From: Antedon mediterranea
Lineage: Eukaryota; Echinodermata; Crinoidea; Comatulida; Antedonidae
Length of the DNA: 64,000 bases
Direction: 5' to 3'
Assembly: GCF_964355755.1 (NCBI RefSeq)
Contig: NC_092674.1
Span: 16,623,001 to 16,687,000, forward strand
Both the position numbers and the translations under genes were made by a program. Below, one piece after another: positions 44,281 through 56,337 of this stretch. Positions within the stretch are counted from its first letter, which is position 1; each line of letters begins with the position of its first letter. The notes under the pieces were generated by a model, which had not been told where the DNA came from, ran no database searches, and saw only the letters and a list, made by a program, of their open reading frames with translations.

Positions 44281-47200
44281 AGTCAGGCAGCATTTGTCAC
44301 TATATTAACTTTACTTCATATATTTAGCCAAATTTGATTTTTCACTTTTAAGTGATCAAGGACATCACAAGAAACAACTTCCAACTTGTTGTCCAAATTC
44401 TAAACGCTTTTTTCATTCGCTGGGGGCGCTTTTTCAAAATGGCCGCCTATGCTATCAAGTACTTATATCTCGGCAACCACTAATCGTAGAGACTTGGTTT
44501 TAGTTTTAAAATGTTCGTAAGGTACATAATTCTATTTAATGGAACATTTTGCCCTAAAATGACCGGAAATACTATTTCTGACCATTTGACCTTTGACCTG
44601 ATCTTATCATATCTCAATAACTATTGGTCAGAAAGAGTTGATATTTATCCCAAATTGTTCTGAAAATACATGTTTCTATTTGCTTTAATGCAAAGGTTTG
44701 TTTCAAGATGGCCGAAAAAACCATATCTGACCTTTGACCATAACTTGTGTGATATCCACAACATGTTGGTTATAGATAACATTTTTCGACAGATTGCTCA
44801 GAACATCCATATTTGTAACACATTATTGATTTTTCAATTATTGATGCTTTAAAACATTCACTTAAGCTTGGAAATTAAAGTTTTAAAATAAATAAAATCC
44901 ACTCATTATCTCCATACATAATCCTAGCCTGTGATTGGCTGAAAGTTCAAGCAGATTAGATTCATGAGTTTAAATGGAGTTTTTTAAACCGATTTAAACA
45001 GTGTTTGCTGGGAAATCATACTTATTATTAGTACATATACATTTACTTGTATAATAATGTACCTATGCTGATATAAATGTTGTACAGAGAGGCCTTAGTT
45101 AAATAGTTATAAACTATAGTTCCAGCCTAGGCCTTGTCGCTAACACCTAGCAAACAATGCTAGCCTTGTGAGATCCCCGTGGAACTCAGTGACAAGCCAA
45201 CTCAGTGCCTGGCATGGTAACCTCCGATGATGTCAGTTAAATGATTGAAAAGCGAGACCAATTAGGAAAAGAAGCATTGGATAAATTTGTGACTTCACGA
45301 ATGGTTGAAAAAACCGTAAAATGTTGGGACCCTCAAAAGAAAAACAACTTCTCTTATTTCAAGGATGTAGGAGCAGTGGTGAAAACCAAAATTAAAGGTC
45401 AACTAGTTTCAATTAAGCAAGAGAGAAAGCTGCTGTCTAGATTGTTAGTTGTGGTGAAAAGCAGGCCAGAGTTCCTCTAAAGGATGTCATAGGCAACTAT
45501 GAGTTCAATAGCACTCCACCATCAAATTTCCATCCAGATGGAAGAATGATAATGCTTTCTGGAAAATCCAAGGTATTGCAGTCAATAACAGAACTCCCTC
45601 TACCAGATAATGTCAACAGGCTTGTACAGAAAGATGATAAAAAGCAGCATCAATCCTAATTATTGATGGAATGTGTGTCGTCAATATGGTAAAGAAGGTG
45701 TCTGATAAGTTCAATGCTTCTGACATCTTTTATTTGATCAATATCTATCAGCATCTTTAAAAGAATCTACGCGAGATAAGAGAACACAGAAAACAACTAC
45801 CATTCACTACCATGTCAATGACAACACGGAGATTAAGAACATTAAGACATTTTTATCGCACAAAGAGACCAAAGCTGAACTTACAAAATATCTGTCAGAG
45901 AAGATATCTAATCACTTCAAGAACAACACGAAGAAGGTCCTAGTAACGCATCACACGTCCATGATGGCAAACTGCAATCTCTCAGAAGTTGTCATGATGC
46001 TAGAGATGACACACGGACAACACACATTAGAAGAAGGGGACCAACTGGTCTTATTGTATGCCTTTGATTGTATGAACAAAGACCCAAGTGCCAATGTTGA
46101 CATATTTTCTGTAGATACTGATGTCTTTATCCTTTTAACAGGAAGCTATCCTCGACTTCCTCCAATGACCACATTTTTTAGGAAAAGAGGGGAAAAATAC
46201 CTATATGGGAATGCTATTACCGACTTTGAAAACAAATATCAGCAGCACTGATTGGATGGTACGCATTTAAAGGTACAGATAACACAGGTACATTTGCTGG
46301 AAAAGGAGTGTCCGCCCATTTCAAAGCACTTATGAAATGTGACGATGAAATACTAGATGCATTTGCTGTATATGGACTGACCTCTGAAATACCAAATTGG
46401 ATTTTCAGGCAAATGGAAAGATATGTTTGCATATTATACAGTACTTTTAAGATCAAGGCAGATTATGTCACACAGACTTGAGATGGATGTTATTTGCACA
46501 GAAAGGCAAGGAAGGACAACAATTACCTCCAACCATGGGAACTCTTAGACCACACGTTGAAAGAGCATACTTCTACATGTCTATTGTATGGAATTCATCA
46601 TGCAAGCCAACTCCATCTATTCCACCAGCAACTGACTACTCCTGGCAACTAGAAGATGGTCACTTGAAGCCGGTATTTTGCAACAATCCACCAGCACCAG
46701 AAGCTCTTCTAGAAATTCGTCGATGTACCTGTGATGGTTCATGTTCAACAAATCGCTGTAGTTGTAAGAAAAACAACTTGCTCAGTACTGATGCATGTGA
46801 GTGTGGTGATGAATGTGAGAATACAAAGGACTGGAATGTAGAGCTAGTAGACGATATCGATGAACTTTATTGACTGGAGAGGGTAATCTGACTATATTCA
46901 ATATTTATGGTATGTATTTATTTATTATAACAGTTCCATTGGTGATTTGAAATATTGATTTTGGAACAAGGGATATCATCAACAAAACCACAAGTACCGG
47001 TACAAGTTATAAACAATACTAGACAAATCTATAGACTCTCAGTTGTGGATATTACATGCATTAGGGCAAGAGGTCAGATATGGCATTTCTGTTTGCTTTA
47101 AAACAAAACATTTAATTACAGTAAATATAAAAAGGCATACTGCGAACAATTTGAAACAAATTTCAAGTCTGTGTGACCATTAGTTCTCGAGATATGATGA

Positions 47201-47518
47201 TAGAAGGTCAAAGGTCAAACAGTCAGAAATGGCATTTTTAGTCATTTCTGGTCAAAATATTCTATTAGAGTAAATAGAAATATGTACCTTACAAAAATTT
47301 TAAGATTAAAACCAAGTCTCTACGATTAGTGGTTGCCGAGATATAAGTACTTGATAGCATAAGCGGCCATTTTGAAAAAGCGCCCCCAGCGAAGGAAAAA
47401 CGCGTTTAGAATTTGGACAACAAGTTGGAAGTTGTTCGTTGTGATGTCCTTGATCACTTAAAAGTGAAAAATCAAACTTGGCTAAATATATGAAGTAAAA
47501 TACAAATGCTGCCTGACT
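44281..47518. mobile_element. 3.2 kb element with about 500-bp inverted arms and an internal PIN/CXC-type gene
   Basis: The outer ends are AGTCAGGCAGCATTTGT (44281) and its exact inverse ending at 47518. The arms run inward to about 44790 and back to about 47005. They share TTTACTTCATATATTTAGCC, AAGTGATCAAGGACATCAC, GTTGTCCAAATTCTAAACGC and the DR1-bearing ATATCTGACC block. The uninterrupted target can be read in unit D at 47808-47835, where GATTCAGTA-TTTAA-AGTAAATTT is continuous. The left flank ends TATAA and the right flank starts AATAA, so a 4-5 bp TTAA-like duplication is likely. The interior holds one intronless, broken gene (45241-46873). Superfamily unknown. Confidence 0.8.
45241..46873 (+). 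pseudogene. PIN/XPG-like plus CXC (tesmin/TSO1-like) domain protein, frameshifted
   Basis: Frames in series give LLVV.KSR, then DVIGNYEFNSTPPSNFHPDG, then ESTRDKRTQKTTTIHYHV and KAELTKYLSEKISNHFKNN. They continue VDIFSVDTDVFILLTGSYP, WYAFKGTDNTGTFAGKG, SEIPNWIFRQMERYVCILY and KEGQQLPPTMGTL. The end has cysteines spaced RCTCDGSCSTNRCSCKKN, then ACECGDECEN. This layout, recalled from multi-copy invertebrate proteins of roughly 500-600 residues, combines a PIN/XPG-like acidic core (DTDV and G.DN.G.F.GKG) with a C-terminal CXC motif. At least four frameshifts or stops exist and no introns are needed. Its place between inverted arms suggests a transposon gene, perhaps the nuclease or transposase. 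Function is inferred. Confidence 0.75.
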
Positions 47519-47860
47519 AATAAGTAAATTTGGGAAAAAGTAGTAAAGCTATGTAATCAATTTTTTGTAGTCATGAAACCCTGTATTAAAAAAAACTTAG
47601 TTACGCATAGAAACAGTTGCTACAATACACTATAGGTAAAATGTTGATGTCATTTGAGCTCAATGAAAATTTAATCATTTTTGTTTTCATGAAAACCCCA
47701 TATTTTATTTTAAAAAAAAATTATCCATAGTTATGTATAGAAACAGGTTTAAAGGTCAATTTTTTACTTTTATTCAGATTTGTCAAGACTTTTTTCTGAG
47801 ATTATTAGGATTCAGTATTTAAAGTAAATTTGGGAAAAAGTAGAAATGTAAAACTATATA
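47519..47860 (+). repeat. Direct repeat unit D, two further copies
   Basis: AAGTAAATTTGGGAAAAAGT occurs at 47523 and 47822, and TAGTTA(C/T)G(C/T)ATAGAAACAG at about 47592 and 47733. The second copy supplies the empty site for the 3.2 kb element. Confidence 0.85.
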
Positions 47861-47899
47861 GAAAACGCTCACTTTTCTGCAAATATACAAACAAACTTA

Positions 47900-48360
47900 C
47901 TCTGAAGAGCCATTCTTCCATCTATTACATCTTTCCTCAATAATTTGTGAGCCATTTTCTTCAACTCGCATGGCCAGACTTGGTTGGTTTGATGTTGAGG
48001 CTTTTACAGCTTTTACAATGATCGAATGTACCTGTTCCTTGATGGTTTTGCACTTGTGATTAGATCAGTGAGGTTTAATTTTTCTTTGCAGTGCTCACAT
48101 ATCAGGATCACAGATGGTAGTGCATCTTTAATAATCATAGGAATTTCTTTTGAATCCCCTGTGAAACTTTGCAATTTCACGTAAAACAATCGATTTTGTT
48201 TTTCCGACTGGTTTGAATACTTTATTTGTACATGAAATAAAAAAAAAATGCTGACATGGTGTTTGTATTGTACATTTTTGAGAGAAAGCAAGTTGTTGCA
48301 AATTTGGCATTGATACATCTCATTATAGTCTTGCTCATAAAGTGTCAAATTTTTACACAA
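47900..48360 (-). pseudogene. Unidentified zinc-finger-like reading frame, probably broken
   Basis: A minus frame starts MCKNLTLYEQDYNEMYQC and has two CxxC pairs, CQIC (residues 18-21) and CEHC (residues 89-92), then LNLTDLI. A second frame takes over near 48060 with KTIKEQVHSIIVKAV and EENGSQIIEERCNRW, reaching a donor-like SSE|GTAAGT at about 47906. A one-base shift or a small intron could explain the change. I do not recognise the family. It could be an exon of a host gene or part of a repeat. Confidence 0.35.
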
Positions 48361-48928
48361 AAATAAAAGCAGTTAATACATAATAAATATTAGTCTTACC
48401 TTATATGTACTGTATACAACAATAATTACCGGTATTATTAAGAAATGTAATAAATGAAGAGGACTTTTTCAGCTACATGAACAACTTGATCGCATTTGTA
48501 AATAAACGTAACTACTTCCCATTTCCAGTCTAGGCTTTGCAAATATTTCAATAAAAAACAATAAAAGATGTCATTAACATAACTTTGCTAGATAGAACTA
48601 TTTTAAAGTAAGAATTAAGTATAACATTTACTAAAATTAGTAGGTAAATTGTAAACATAGGTAGTATAATGAAATGTAAAGTTCTGATATGATTAACTTC
48701 GCAAACAATTTGCAGCTCTGGTTTCACGTCATCTGTTATTACTGAGGGCGCTCGACTTACCGTGTATGAACAGCCGTGAGACGAATTGGATTTTTAAATC
48801 GAGGAACCCATTGTGTGCTCGTTCTTAATAAATTGTGTGTTATAGGTTTTTGAAAGTTATCTTTAACCATTTGAAATAAAATGCCACTATCACCATGTAA
48901 ATAAAGTCTTACATAATTTTCATTCTAG
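48361..48928. other. Sequence before the first RUBCN exon seen
   Basis: No coding exon is recognised. The usual 5' exon of RUBCN must lie here or further upstream. Confidence 0.4.
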
Positions 48929-49082
48929 AGATACTTTGCAAGAGTTATTACTATCACTTAAATCAACTGTTGAGGGATTACTAGCATCTCATTCAACCTA
49001 TGTATGGTCAACATATGGTGGACTTGGTAGGCTATGTAGTGCTGTCAACAAGATACTATGCCATAAACTTAGACAAAATCAA
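48929..49082 (+). CDS. RUBCN: Rubicon-like protein, RUN-domain exon a
   Basis: Rubicon is a RUN-domain protein that binds the PI3K class III complex and Rab7 and restrains autophagosome and endosome maturation. The acceptor TTTTCATTCTAG precedes the exon and the donor is AATCAA|GTAAGT. It encodes LLLSLKSTVEGLLASHSTYV then WSTYGGLGRLCSAVNKILCH, matching the vertebrate start of the RUN domain (LLGNLKTTVEGLV.., VWSKYGGLERLC..). It ends in phase 0. The initiator exon is not seen. Identity rests on recalled family sequence and on the next exon continuing the same domain. Confidence 0.88.
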
Positions 49083-52000
49083 GTAAGTGTAAAACTTTAA
49101 AGAAACATGAAAAATAAAAGATAGGATATAAAAAATTTAGCTTTTGGCCAAAGAAAGTATTGGATTTCTCTTTAAAAATAAAATAAACCAATTGATTTCC
49201 AACTTGATGTCTGTTAATTAATTGTTTTTTCTCAATCCAATTGTTGGCCAAAGTCAATATGGTATTTATTATGGTACTAGCAGGTACCCATCCAATGGAC
49301 GGGCACCATCGTATAATGATTTTAAGGTTCAAGCAAGCAATTTTAAATACAAATTTGCAGAGTCATTGCAAATAATGTTAGTGCTCACTGTAAAATGAAT
49401 TTTTGCAAAACATGCAGTCACAAAAAAAGAATCTTGTTAGATATTCATTTTTAATATACATCTTTGTTCTAATTTTGTTTGTGTAAATATATTAAAATAA
49501 TAGACGTTCATTATTTTATTCATTAATATTATTATGTCGGTTATTTCCGTCTTAATGTTTGTTTGGTATAGGACATAATACTACATTTCATGGTCGTCTG
49601 GTAAATTGTCATGTTTTGTATAAGCTTCCAAAGTTTATATTATTATCATTTCCGACTGGAGAACAGTCTGGTCTGGTTAAATAATCTTGTGCAGTCTTCT
49701 GTTGTTCAGTTGAATGTCTTGATTTGTGGTGGTAAAAATGTTTAGTGGTTTTTCTTTAAGATGAATAACAATGTATGTTTTCTGTTGGTGTAGACTACAT
49801 TCCTTGAAAATAAATTACATAAAACTTAAATTACATTACTTATTACTTAAAAATTAAAAATTCAAAAAAAATAACAAAACATACATGTACTTCACAATAT
49901 TTCATATCATAAAACCCTGGGAGCTAATAGAATTAGAAGCATCTCTTAGTTAGATATATCGGTCTAAAAGTGGACCGAATCGTCCCGCATTCAGCTATCG
50001 CCTATAATAGGCCTATAGCAGCTTAGAAACAAGTAATTAGTAAGAAACCATAACCTAGTGTTATTACTGCATTTGGTGTTTGGAAAAATGGTAAAAGGGT
50101 GCCAAATCTTATGTTTGGCACGAGCAGCGTGCATGAGGTAGAAACATGAGCAAGAATACAGTACTGTACTTACCGCCAGTTTGAGATTGTGCAAAAGTCC
50201 GAAGAATGGTATGCCGTATAAAGTATAGTGTTTATTGTTTGGTAGGGCCCTTACTTACAGGGTGGAGGTGGGGAGGCGGAGTTCATTTGAGGAAGGTGCT
50301 TATTCGAGAGATAAATTTAATTTTTTAGTTTTAATAATATGGTAACATTTATAATCAAATGAAATCCTCTAGTAGATATGAAAAATGCTTGGTAAATTTT
50401 AGATAACAGTCCGATGAAGTCTACTACAAATATTATAATTGTGTTAATGTATCATTGTTTGTTAAATATAATACAATATTGTGTGTATAAATGTGGATGG
50501 GCATTTATTAGATGATTGGGGGTGGGGCGATTATTATTCTAATTGATGTTTTATTGGGGAGGTATTGGGCGTTTATTAAAATAAATACCATCCTAATTGG
50601 TATATTTGATACAATATTTATCTTTTGTAAAACTAACTTTCGCGACACAGTGGGCCGTTTCGGTCTAAGAAGGAAGACGTTTTAGACGGCTTGCAACATG
50701 GCGATAGCACACCGTTATACAGTTCTGCCAGTTTACTCAACAACTCAGCTATCATGGTTTCACTCAATTTCAAACAAAAGGTCTTATCATCAGTTCTCCC
50801 AATTTAATTTTGTATACTATACTCCGATACTTTATGAATCTATTGTATATAAATTTACGTAAGGGAAAAATTTGGTAAATCGCGCCTTACTTCAAGAATT
50901 TTTACTCGATGGTATATAAAAGTTAGTTCATACTTTCGGTACTTATTTTAACCACCTGATGTAACCCTGTTTACTAATTAAATTGAGTTGGATAATTAGT
51001 TATTGACAATTAAAAAGGATTTAGGTTCAACGATTTGCCACAAATAGAGGTGTTTTCCGATCGTGGTATACACTGTCTAATGGATGTCCATCTTGAAAAA
51101 TACCCGCACACAATAATACGAGGATGCTTCGCATTTTCCTATCTCCTACGATAATTGTTTTTAATAACTGAAAACCAATTGAACAGTTCGAGTACAGCAT
51201 CATACAGTGGGACAGCCAGTCGACAAATCGTGTCAAATTTCGACTCGGAGAGGGCGCCCTACTTTTCTAATTTAGTTCAAAATTGCTAAATTTTAGGGTG
51301 TTGGAAAAACACAATATTTGTAAATTTAGCTGATTATCGGAAAAATATTGTTAGTGAAATAAATTCATAAATGGTTTTAATATATTGTCATGTAAAATTA
51401 AATGTATTTGAACAAAACGATAATCTGTAATTTAACGGCAAAATCAACCAATGTCTTTTTTCCGAAATTGTACCCTAGAAAATCGTTAAAATAAAATATT
51501 TAGAAAAATTGAACAGTCCTGAATTTAAAATCCCTGTTAGAAAAATTAATAATCTACAGATACAGGGTAAAAACATGTACAAACTAGTACTGTATAATAT
51601 AAATTAATAGTAATATTAAAATACAGTATTAATAAAATATAAAATAGGCCTAACATACAATAAATATTCAATTTTTAAGGTCTACCACATGACAATAACA
51701 TAATTTACAGAGTATAGTGTAGTAGGTTTGCATTCAACATAAATATTTGTATTGTAATTCATCTAAAATCCTCTGCAACATACATATATTTGTAATTCAA
51801 CATTTTGTTTTAAATAATTAAATTATAGTTTGGGTATGACAATGTCGGTAGGTACCGGTGTCATCTTTTTATCCACTTCACTCTCAGTTTGAAGTCACAA
51901 AGACAAAGAACTCTGCATCATCAACGATTCCTGAAAATAAATATTATTTAAAAAAAAAATGTTAATGTCAAATGGAAGCTGTATTTTATTAATTAATTAT

Positions 52001-53805
52001 TACAGTATTTGCTATTATTATTTATATAATCTAGGCCTACTAGTAACCTAGCTAGGCATCTATTGAGGCTAATAAATCAAATAATAAATGAAAAATTAAA
52101 TAATAATATTAATACTGATTGAAAAAAAGTATTTTTTTGGGGGGATCAGATCACCAGGCCAGGCCGGCCAGGACCAATGATACTCGTAATCAGTACAACT
52201 TAACGACTATCGGATCAGCATCAACACAGTACAACACACGTCTCGCTATCGCCTATACTGACACACGTGTCTCGCGTTGCCGAAACCACGCTCACAGCTA
52301 GAAAATGTACCTACCTTTCGAGGCCTGAGAATACACCAACAAATTTTGAACAGGATAGAAATATATCATACTCGATTAAACTAATATTATTCTTGATAAA
52401 ACAATTGATTATAATCTTTTTAATTTGTTGGGATGCACCTCCGACTATTCAGAAAATGGACAACAAAACAGTAGTCAAATCGTACCACATTTATAAATTT
52501 CACGAGTCCCGACTTCAGTCGCCGAATGTATTGTATTAGCTTCGGTTTCTTTGAAGGAAACCGATTGGTTATTCAATTATACTTATTAGGAAATGATTTT
52601 ACCATAATAGGTAATGTTGGGCGGTTCTTAAATATTCATGAGAGCTTAAAATAAAACAGCACTTATTTGCTAGGCGACGAAAAATCGTGGTTTTAGTTTT
52701 CAACGATAGGTGGCGCTTCAAAATCGTCAATGCGGAAGTAAGTCGATTTTACACGATTTAACGGTCAAAACGCGAAGTGGCTTTCCCACTGCATAATGTT
52801 GAAGACAGGGCGATTTTCTTTAAAAAATACTATTTTGATAGATTTAATATACAGTATGTATACAAATGTATTAATTTGCGATAAATGGAACATTCCAATC
52901 TGTATTTGAACCTTCAAATTCCTCGGTAAATAGAGGGCGCATTATTTCGACAAATTCTTAGATTAGAAATATTGTCGTGTGTTGTATACAGAACAGTAAA
53001 ACTTAAGTGGCTTTTGGATAATTTTAGATCCATGACCGATAAATGAAGATTCATCAAACTGGGAGTGTAGTTAGACTTATAAGAACTAAACTAGGTCTAT
53101 AGCTCACGTTTTCGGTTACCATCCATTCCAACCAGCGAATTAGGCCTACTGATGTGTACATGGTTACAATAAAACAAGAATACAAAATAAACTTTATTAG
53201 GCCTACTCATACAACATAAAATAAAAAGTTAGGAAATCAAATGATTATCGTAGAGTATATAATAGGCATCATGCAGTTAAACTAAGTCTCATTCGAGGCT
53301 TAGGGAGTGCAGTTAAAAGAGTGTGAGTTATAAACATATAATAAATGGCACTAAATCGGGATTGGAAGGCAAACACCAACCTCCATGATACAGCTCCACT
53401 CCAATGGCTGTCAATGGTAAAAACATAACGGCACACAACATAACATAAACAAGCTTCGTAGTATCTTTTCTCCAACTACAATTTGGCTTTTAGTTACTAC
53501 TGTAAACAGCTTGATTACATCATTTTACAGACAAACGAAACTTTATAGTATGCGTTTTCATAAATAAGTGAATAAGCATATACATATTTGTGTTTTCATT
53601 GATGAGATTGTAATAGTAGTACATTTATTCGAAAAAATAAGTCTAGATCCCATAGGCATCATAAATCACGGCCCAACAAATCAGTACTCATGACTCATGA
53701 AATTCGATCCAGTTTTGTTCGCACAAATGTTTCCAGGAATTTTAACACCGCAACCGATGATTAGCCCTAAATATTTAGCAAACTGTCTTATAATCCCTAG
53801 CTTAA
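49083..53805. other. RUBCN intron, first part
   Basis: 6.9 kb of intron begins here. A lone CCGAATCGTCCCGC word lies at about 49976, and a GGGCCGTTTCGG phrase near 50651. Frames at 51027, 52119, 52267 and 53269 have no features I trust. No bounded element is seen between 49.1 and 53.8 kb. Confidence 0.5.
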
Positions 53806-54536
53806 CACTTTCACCGCCAGGCATTCAATAAAGGAAGTACCCCTCACCGCCAGCCATTTTAGATAAATTTACTTGTTTTTCAAAGCTCATAGCAAAGGTG
53901 TTTGTAATCAGAATAACATGCAATATACACTCAAATAATGAGATAGAAATAAACTTTCCAATGGTACCAAACACTTTATTGAAATAAAACTGTAATACCA
54001 CATAATTGTACAAAGAACTTGGCTCACTTTTAGCACTTTAGGCTCAATCGGAGAACAAAGCAGAGATAATGAGGTTTTTAGCCTGGCTGCACTCTCTGTC
54101 AGTGTCACGTTTCTCAACCTATTCTACAAACTAGCCTAGGCTAGGCTAGCTAAATTATCTCCAATTATTTATTACATTTTATAAACCAGATTTAGGTACA
54201 AATATACCTTCATCATCTGGGGATAATAAATACTCATTTTCAGAGTCAGAGTCGGCAAATATTTCTGCAATTGCTTCGTCTGCAGTAAAGCACATTATGT
54301 TGTTGGATACGGATAGGACGCGATGTAGGCCAGCTGGGTCATGGCACTAGGGGTTAATAAAGTATCAAAATATTTACGGTCCAGATCGATTTGGATGTTG
54401 AAATTTCTCCATGCGGTCCATATATACCTGATCTAACAAATTGTGCAATAAAAAGTCAAAGACGGAAATTTCCGTCTTTGGCGGTCTGGCGCTAGGCATC
54501 GAAAGACGGAGATTTCTGTCTTTGGCGGTGAAAGTG
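53806..54536. mobile_element. piggyBac-type non-autonomous element B in the RUBCN intron
   Basis: The ends are CACTTTCACCGCCAG and its inverse TGGCGGTGAAAGTG, with TTAA on both sides (53802-53805 and 54537-54540). At the right end are a perfect 24-bp palindrome (54457-54480) followed by GCGGTC, and a second imperfect one (about 54502-54523) followed by GGCGGTG. The layout is the same as element A at 26359, with different palindrome sequence. A transposase-like N-terminal exon survives inside. Confidence 0.92.
54179..54295 (-). pseudogene. piggyBac transposase N-terminal remnant
   Basis: A 38-codon minus frame starts MCFTADEAIAEIFADSDSEN and continues EYLLSPDDEG. Acidic, DSDSE-rich starts of this kind are usual in piggyBac transposases. 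The codons reach a possible donor, GAAG|GTATAT. The catalytic domain is gone. The assignment leans on the flanking TTAA and terminal repeats. Confidence 0.6.
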
Positions 54537-54893
54537 TTAATAAGAGGTAGACTATCTGTTTAATTTGTTATTACCGTAAATAAGAGCTAGCATTTCCAAT
54601 CACCGAATGTCTTACTGTATTTATTTAGTGAGGTTCTTATACATATAAATACAATCAACTTTATTATTGCGGTTCCATCACCACCACCCCGTGCCGCCCA
54701 ATCTCCGTTTGTTAAATTTCCATTTCTCAATTTCCTGAGTCTAAATCAATTAATTGTTCTTTATGGTATCCAGTATTCGTGATTTTGTCTTTATTTCTGA
54801 ATACCAAAATTAAGGGGACACTTCCGTTTCTGTTTAGTGTCCCAAAATGTCCCTGTGGGTTCTATTGTATTCGAGAACCATCTGTGGGGATCC

Positions 54894-54931
54894 CTAGATG
54901 GTACGCGAGAAAAGCGAGCATACCATCTAGT
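54894..54931. repeat. CTAGATGGTA hairpin
   Basis: CTAGATGGTA and its inverse TACCATCTAG flank CGCGAGAAAAGCGAGCA. Confidence 0.8.
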
Positions 54932-54987
54932 ATATTTAATTTGATCTTTATTAATTTGCAGTATAATTTTTATTTTGCTAATTACCA

Positions 54988-55475
54988 TAGAACTTTCGTT
55001 TTACGTACCCTGATTTTACGTTCCCTTGATTTTACGTACGCTTAAAATTACCGATGACGTCATCATTTTCTTACATTGAGGGCGCAATTTAACAACAACA
55101 AAGCACAAAGCCATGGCTGCTGTGTGAGGAACTCATGTGCATTCCCCTACAGCAGTGACTGTTTTTATTGATAGAAATACAAGAACATTGATATTTTATT
55201 TATAACACTTTCTAAATCGCACAGCCTGTATATACTGTACTTTTCTAGGCCTCACATCTTGCTAGGCCTGCTAGCCTGGCCTAGATTAGTCTAGGAAGGG
55301 CCTAGCCTAGCTAAGCTAGTGACCACCTGCATACTGTAGGCAAACACGGCAGCCTTTATAGCTACGATCTCTATGTATTTGGGGTAAATTTAAGGTCAAC
55401 CTGGATTTTACGAATCCTGTGTTTTACGTTCGCCTTTCGGTCCCGTACCGTACGTAAAATGGAGGTTCTACTGTA
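54988..55475. mobile_element. MITE with GTTTTACGTAC ends
   Basis: The left side reads AGAACTTTCGTTTTACGTAC with two more TTTTACGT words. The right side is inverse, GTACGTAAAATGGAGGTTCT, followed by ACTGTACTG. AGAACCTCC-type ends fit pogo/Tigger-like MITEs. Exact borders are uncertain. Confidence 0.55.
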
Positions 55476-55499
55476 CTGTAGCTTCATATGCGCGGTCCG

Positions 55500-55830
55500 A
55501 AAATAAACAAAAAGACTGAAATGGCTATTGCCACCAACAGCCAACTTTCAACCAGGTAGTTGCAAGATGATAACTCACTGTGAACCCAGAACTAACTTTA
55601 CCGTCAACGCTTAAAAATCTACCAATGAAACCCAATATTTCTTTTTAAAACCCTCCAAGATATCTTCCTAAGAGAGAAATATGGAACAATATCGTAATAC
55701 TGAGAACTAATGTTATCAAATCTACGTTTCGCAGTACATCTGCGATAGATGAGGTACTATAGGCGGAGATCTTTCCCGAAGTTTTTCCATTGTGCTCGCC
55801 TACAGTATGTCAGAATTAAGCAAATTTAAA
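55500..55830 (+). repeat. Direct repeat, first copy (second at about 58340-58630)
   Basis: CTAATGTTATCAAATCTACG and TTTTTCCATTGTGCTCGCCT occur here and again at 58513 and 58577 with the same spacing. The GCCACCAAC..GCCA block also recurs, so the copies span roughly 300 bp. Confidence 0.8.
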
Positions 55831-56003
55831 TATAGATAATACAGTATACAGTATCCAAGTTAAAAAAAAATTAAATTATAGGCAAATTTTGATAAAAATC
55901 TTATATATATTATATATACCTATATTATTTTAAAATTAAATTTTGTTCTTTTTTTGTCATTGTCTTGTCAATTGTAAAACAATGCTACTATTAAATACTT
56001 TAG
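55831..56003. other. End of RUBCN intron
   Basis: AT-rich sequence leading to the acceptor AAATACTTTAG at 56003. Confidence 0.5.
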
Positions 56004-56226
56004 ATGATGTTTACACATCTTGATGATCATTGGATTTTTATCAAGAGACTCCGGACACTAGATCCAGTATTAGCACCCTCTATTGACCAAATAAGTCGTC
56101 AAGCAGTGGAACAAGGTTGTGTTAAAGGTGAATTATGGGTTAAAATTAGTCTTGAGAATTTGAGCTTATCATCCCAACTTAAACTGCTTGTGAAGAATCA
56201 AGAACATGTTCAACTTTGTTACTATG
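56004..56226 (+). CDS. RUBCN: Rubicon-like protein, RUN-domain exon b
   Basis: 223 nt, entering in phase 0 after exon a and leaving in phase 1 at TATG|GTAAGT. It encodes LDDHWIFIKRLRTLDPVLAP, then SRQAVEQGCVKGELWVKISL, then LSSQLKLLVKNQEHVQLCYY, aligning with vertebrate Rubicon around DYWQFVKDIRWL, AVAELWLQHSL and LRPLLGDRQYIRKFY, the core RUN helices. The first codon being ATG is coincidental; it is not a start. No following exon is recognised before 64000. Confidence 0.88.
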
Positions 56227-56337
56227 GTAAGTTTATACAGTGGGTCTTAATACTTTAAGTCGTTTACATTTTGAAACTATAGAAAATAAAATATTTTCCA
56301 GTGAAACTAAAAAAATTATTTGTCTTTCATCAACCTA

